Assembly (NCBI RefSeq): GCF_003020125.1
Contig: NZ_PYFW01000009.1
Location: 62,001 to 126,000, forward strand
Direction of reading: 5' to 3'
Length of the DNA: 64,000 nt
DNA from: Bradyrhizobium sp. MOS003
GTDB taxonomy: Bacteria > Pseudomonadota > Alphaproteobacteria > Rhizobiales > Xanthobacteraceae
The notes under the pieces are model-generated. The model did no database searches and was not told where the DNA came from. It saw only the letters and a program-made list of their open reading frames with translations. This document shows positions 62,679-64,000 of the stretch, one piece after another; positions within the stretch are counted from its first letter, which is position 1, and the number at the start of each line of letters is the position of its first letter. Position numbers and translations under genes: made by a program.

Positions 62679-63686
62679 TTACGGCGTCCTTAGCCGCTCG
62701 ATGGCCGGCCGCAGCAATTGCCATCCGCGCGATCCCAGCTGCCGTTTGCAGGCGAGAAGCCACCAACGACGCGATCTCGTGACCTTGGGGTCCAGCTTCG
62801 ACGCAATGGACGAGAGGCGTTCCGATAATTCAACGTCTCCGTCATTGAAGGCTCGGCTCGCGCAACTGATCGCGTCGAGCGCCAAATGGCCCATCAACCA
62901 GGACCGGAGATCGTTGACGTCTGGAAGCACCGGAGGGCAGCTATCCAGGAAATGCTCAAACGCCAGCTTGCGTTGAAGGAAGTCCTGCTCTGCCGAATAT
63001 CCGCCTGACATGTTGGCTGAATGTCGTCGATACACAGCCTGGATCGCATCGATAAAGCCGACAGGACCATGCGCTGCGAACCGCAACCACATCTCCATGT
63101 CACCGCTGTGCGTCAAATCCGGTAAGTATCCTCCCACTTTCTTCTGCAGGCTCGTTCGCACAATCACGCTCGGTGCCACCACTATATTTCTGGCGCCCCC
63201 GATTTTAATGAAATCTCGGCCGGACAGTATCTTTGTACCAGTCCCAAGTTCCGGAGGCGATGCCACGATCTCCTCGCGACCTTGATAAAGTGCGACCGCG
63301 CCGCCAAACGTGAGGCTGACGGAGGGGTTCTCATCCATCAGTCTCGTCGCCCTCTCAATCGCGCCGGGCATCAAGTAATCGTCCGCGGACAGCAAGATCA
63401 TGTAGTCTGCAGCGGCCCAGGCGATCCCCTCATTGAAGGTGGCGATGTGGCCTTTATTGGCAGAATGCCTGTGAAACTCAACCCGAGGATCAGACCGAAC
63501 CAGTTCTTGCGCAACCTGGGCCGTATTGTCTGTCGACGCATCATCAATGATGAGCACCCGCAACTCGGGTCCGCATTGCTTCAATAGGCTGTCGACGCAG
63601 TCCTTGAGGAAATGCCCATACTGATAACAGGGAATGATTGCATCGACGGAACTCACGGCGCGTCCGTTCCAATGTCGCTTATCCAC
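62679..63686 (-). CDS. Glycosyltransferase family 2
   Basis: 335 residues. GT-A core: VDAIIPCYQYGHFLKDCVDS, VLIIDDASTDNTAQVAQEL, HRHSANKGHIATFNEGIAWA and MILLSADDYLMPGAIERA (DxD region), then HSGDMEMWLRFAAHG and VYRRHSANMSGG, typical of family 2 enzymes making surface glycans. GTG 63684-63686 is given; GTG 63654-63656 is also possible. The gene ends 107 bp from the convergent membrane protein gene. Confidence 0.9.
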   Translation of the reverse strand: MDKRHWNGRAVSSVDAIIPCYQYGHFLKDCVDSLLKQCGPELRVLIIDDASTDNTAQVAQELVRSDPRVEFHRHSANKGHIATFNEGIAWAAADYMILLSADDYLMPGAIERATRLMDENPSVSLTFGGAVALYQGREEIVASPPELGTGTKILSGRDFIKIGGARNIVVAPSVIVRTSLQKKVGGYLPDLTHSGDMEMWLRFAAHGPVGFIDAIQAVYRRHSANMSGGYSAEQDFLQRKLAFEHFLDSCPPVLPDVNDLRSWLMGHLALDAISCASRAFNDGDVELSERLSSIASKLDPKVTRSRRWWLLACKRQLGSRGWQLLRPAIERLRTP

Positions 63687-63714
63687 TGCAGATCAACCGT
63701 TCATCAGATGGCGG

Positions 63715-63782
63715 CAAAGATAATGCCATCTATTTAATTGGATTTTTTGCTCTGCGCAACATATGTTTAATATTTAATTTTT
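63715..63782. promoter_or_regulatory. AT-rich intergenic tract
   Basis: Contains CTATTTAATTGGATTTTTTG and ATATGTTTAATATTTAATTT upstream of the leftward glycosyltransferase and of the rightward open frame at the window end. Confidence 0.4.
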
Positions 63783-63829
63783 GTGCTACTTATCGGCCTC
63801 TATAAATCCAGACGGGCGGCATTTGACGC

Positions 63830-64000
63830 ATGACGGGTCTCAGCCAAAACGACCTTTCTTTACGAGGACGTGCGACACTTTGGGCACAGCGAAACTCCTG
63901 GCGGCTGCCAGGAAGCGTTAGACGCATCGCAAAGAAACTGTTCATTAGCAGTCAGTTGGCCTCCGGAAGCGACGACATTGTCGACGACTGGTCGAAGCCG
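63830..64000 (+). CDS. Possible gene start, truncated by window end
   Basis: An open frame from ATG 63830 runs 57 codons to the window edge without a stop (MTGLSQNDLSLRGRATLWAQ...LASGSDDIVDDWSKP). It follows an AT-rich promoter-like tract like other surface genes. No ribosome-binding site is obvious and too little is present to name a family. Confidence 0.35.
   Translation, partial: MTGLSQNDLSLRGRATLWAQRNSWRLPGSVRRIAKKLFISSQLASGSDDIVDDWSKP

Overview
The window looks like chromosome of a high-GC alphaproteobacterium, most likely Bradyrhizobium or a close relative. This is inferred from gene style (TAT-leader peptides, phasin, Rossmann/FkbH/ACP surface cluster, many GTG/TTG starts, AT-rich promoters in a GC-rich background), not from a database match. 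It reads as a mosaic of accessory modules with little housekeeping content.

Region A (1-18.2 kb) starts with the 5' end of ftsH, a universal stress protein gene and the wreck of an amino-acid permease gene. Two convergent operons follow. The + strand operon encodes a four-gene tripartite ABC exporter (membrane fusion protein, ATPase, two FtsX/MacB-type permeases). The - strand operon encodes a single-module reducing type I polyketide synthase (KS-AT-DH-ER-KR-ACP) that closely resembles mycobacterial mycocerosic-acid synthases, a PapA-like acyltransferase, and three tandem HxxxD acyltransferase-like proteins. Together they look like a pathway that builds, esterifies and exports a methyl-branched lipid. 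This is the best candidate here for an undescribed system.

Region B (18.25-35.8 kb) lies between two decayed tyrosine-recombinase genes that share a direct repeat of about 200 bp. It holds two catabolic loci. The first is an eight-gene + strand operon: sugar-type ABC importer, GntR regulator, cytoplasmic sulfatase, its formylglycine-generating enzyme and a CLC anion channel. The second has a mandelate-racemase-like enzyme, a GMC oxidoreductase and a GntR regulator on the - strand, divergent from an SsuABC/TauABC-type importer. Both loci have a clear inverted-repeat operator candidate.

Region C (36-45 kb) has a phasin, small coiled-coil and TAT-leader peptides present as paralogous pairs, an H-NS-like protein, and a cluster with a Rossmann-type protein, VOC protein, GNAT acetyltransferase, FkbH-like HAD protein and acyl carrier protein.

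Region D (45-59.3 kb) encodes large extracellular proteins and a type I secretion system: a DUF4082/Calx-beta/sugar-dehydrogenase-like protein, a LapG-type cysteine protease, the HlyD and ABC components, a beta-helix/W-rich/RTX-like secreted protein, and a Sec-exported beta-helix paralogue. Region E (57.4-64 kb, interleaved with D) encodes surface-polysaccharide functions: two glycosyltransferases, two methyltransferases and an O-antigen-ligase/polymerase-like membrane protein. Most intergenic regions of C-E, but not of A-B, contain AT-rich tracts with ATTTAAT-like motifs, suggesting shared control by an H-NS or MucR/Ros-type regulator. No rRNA, tRNA or CRISPR array was recognised.
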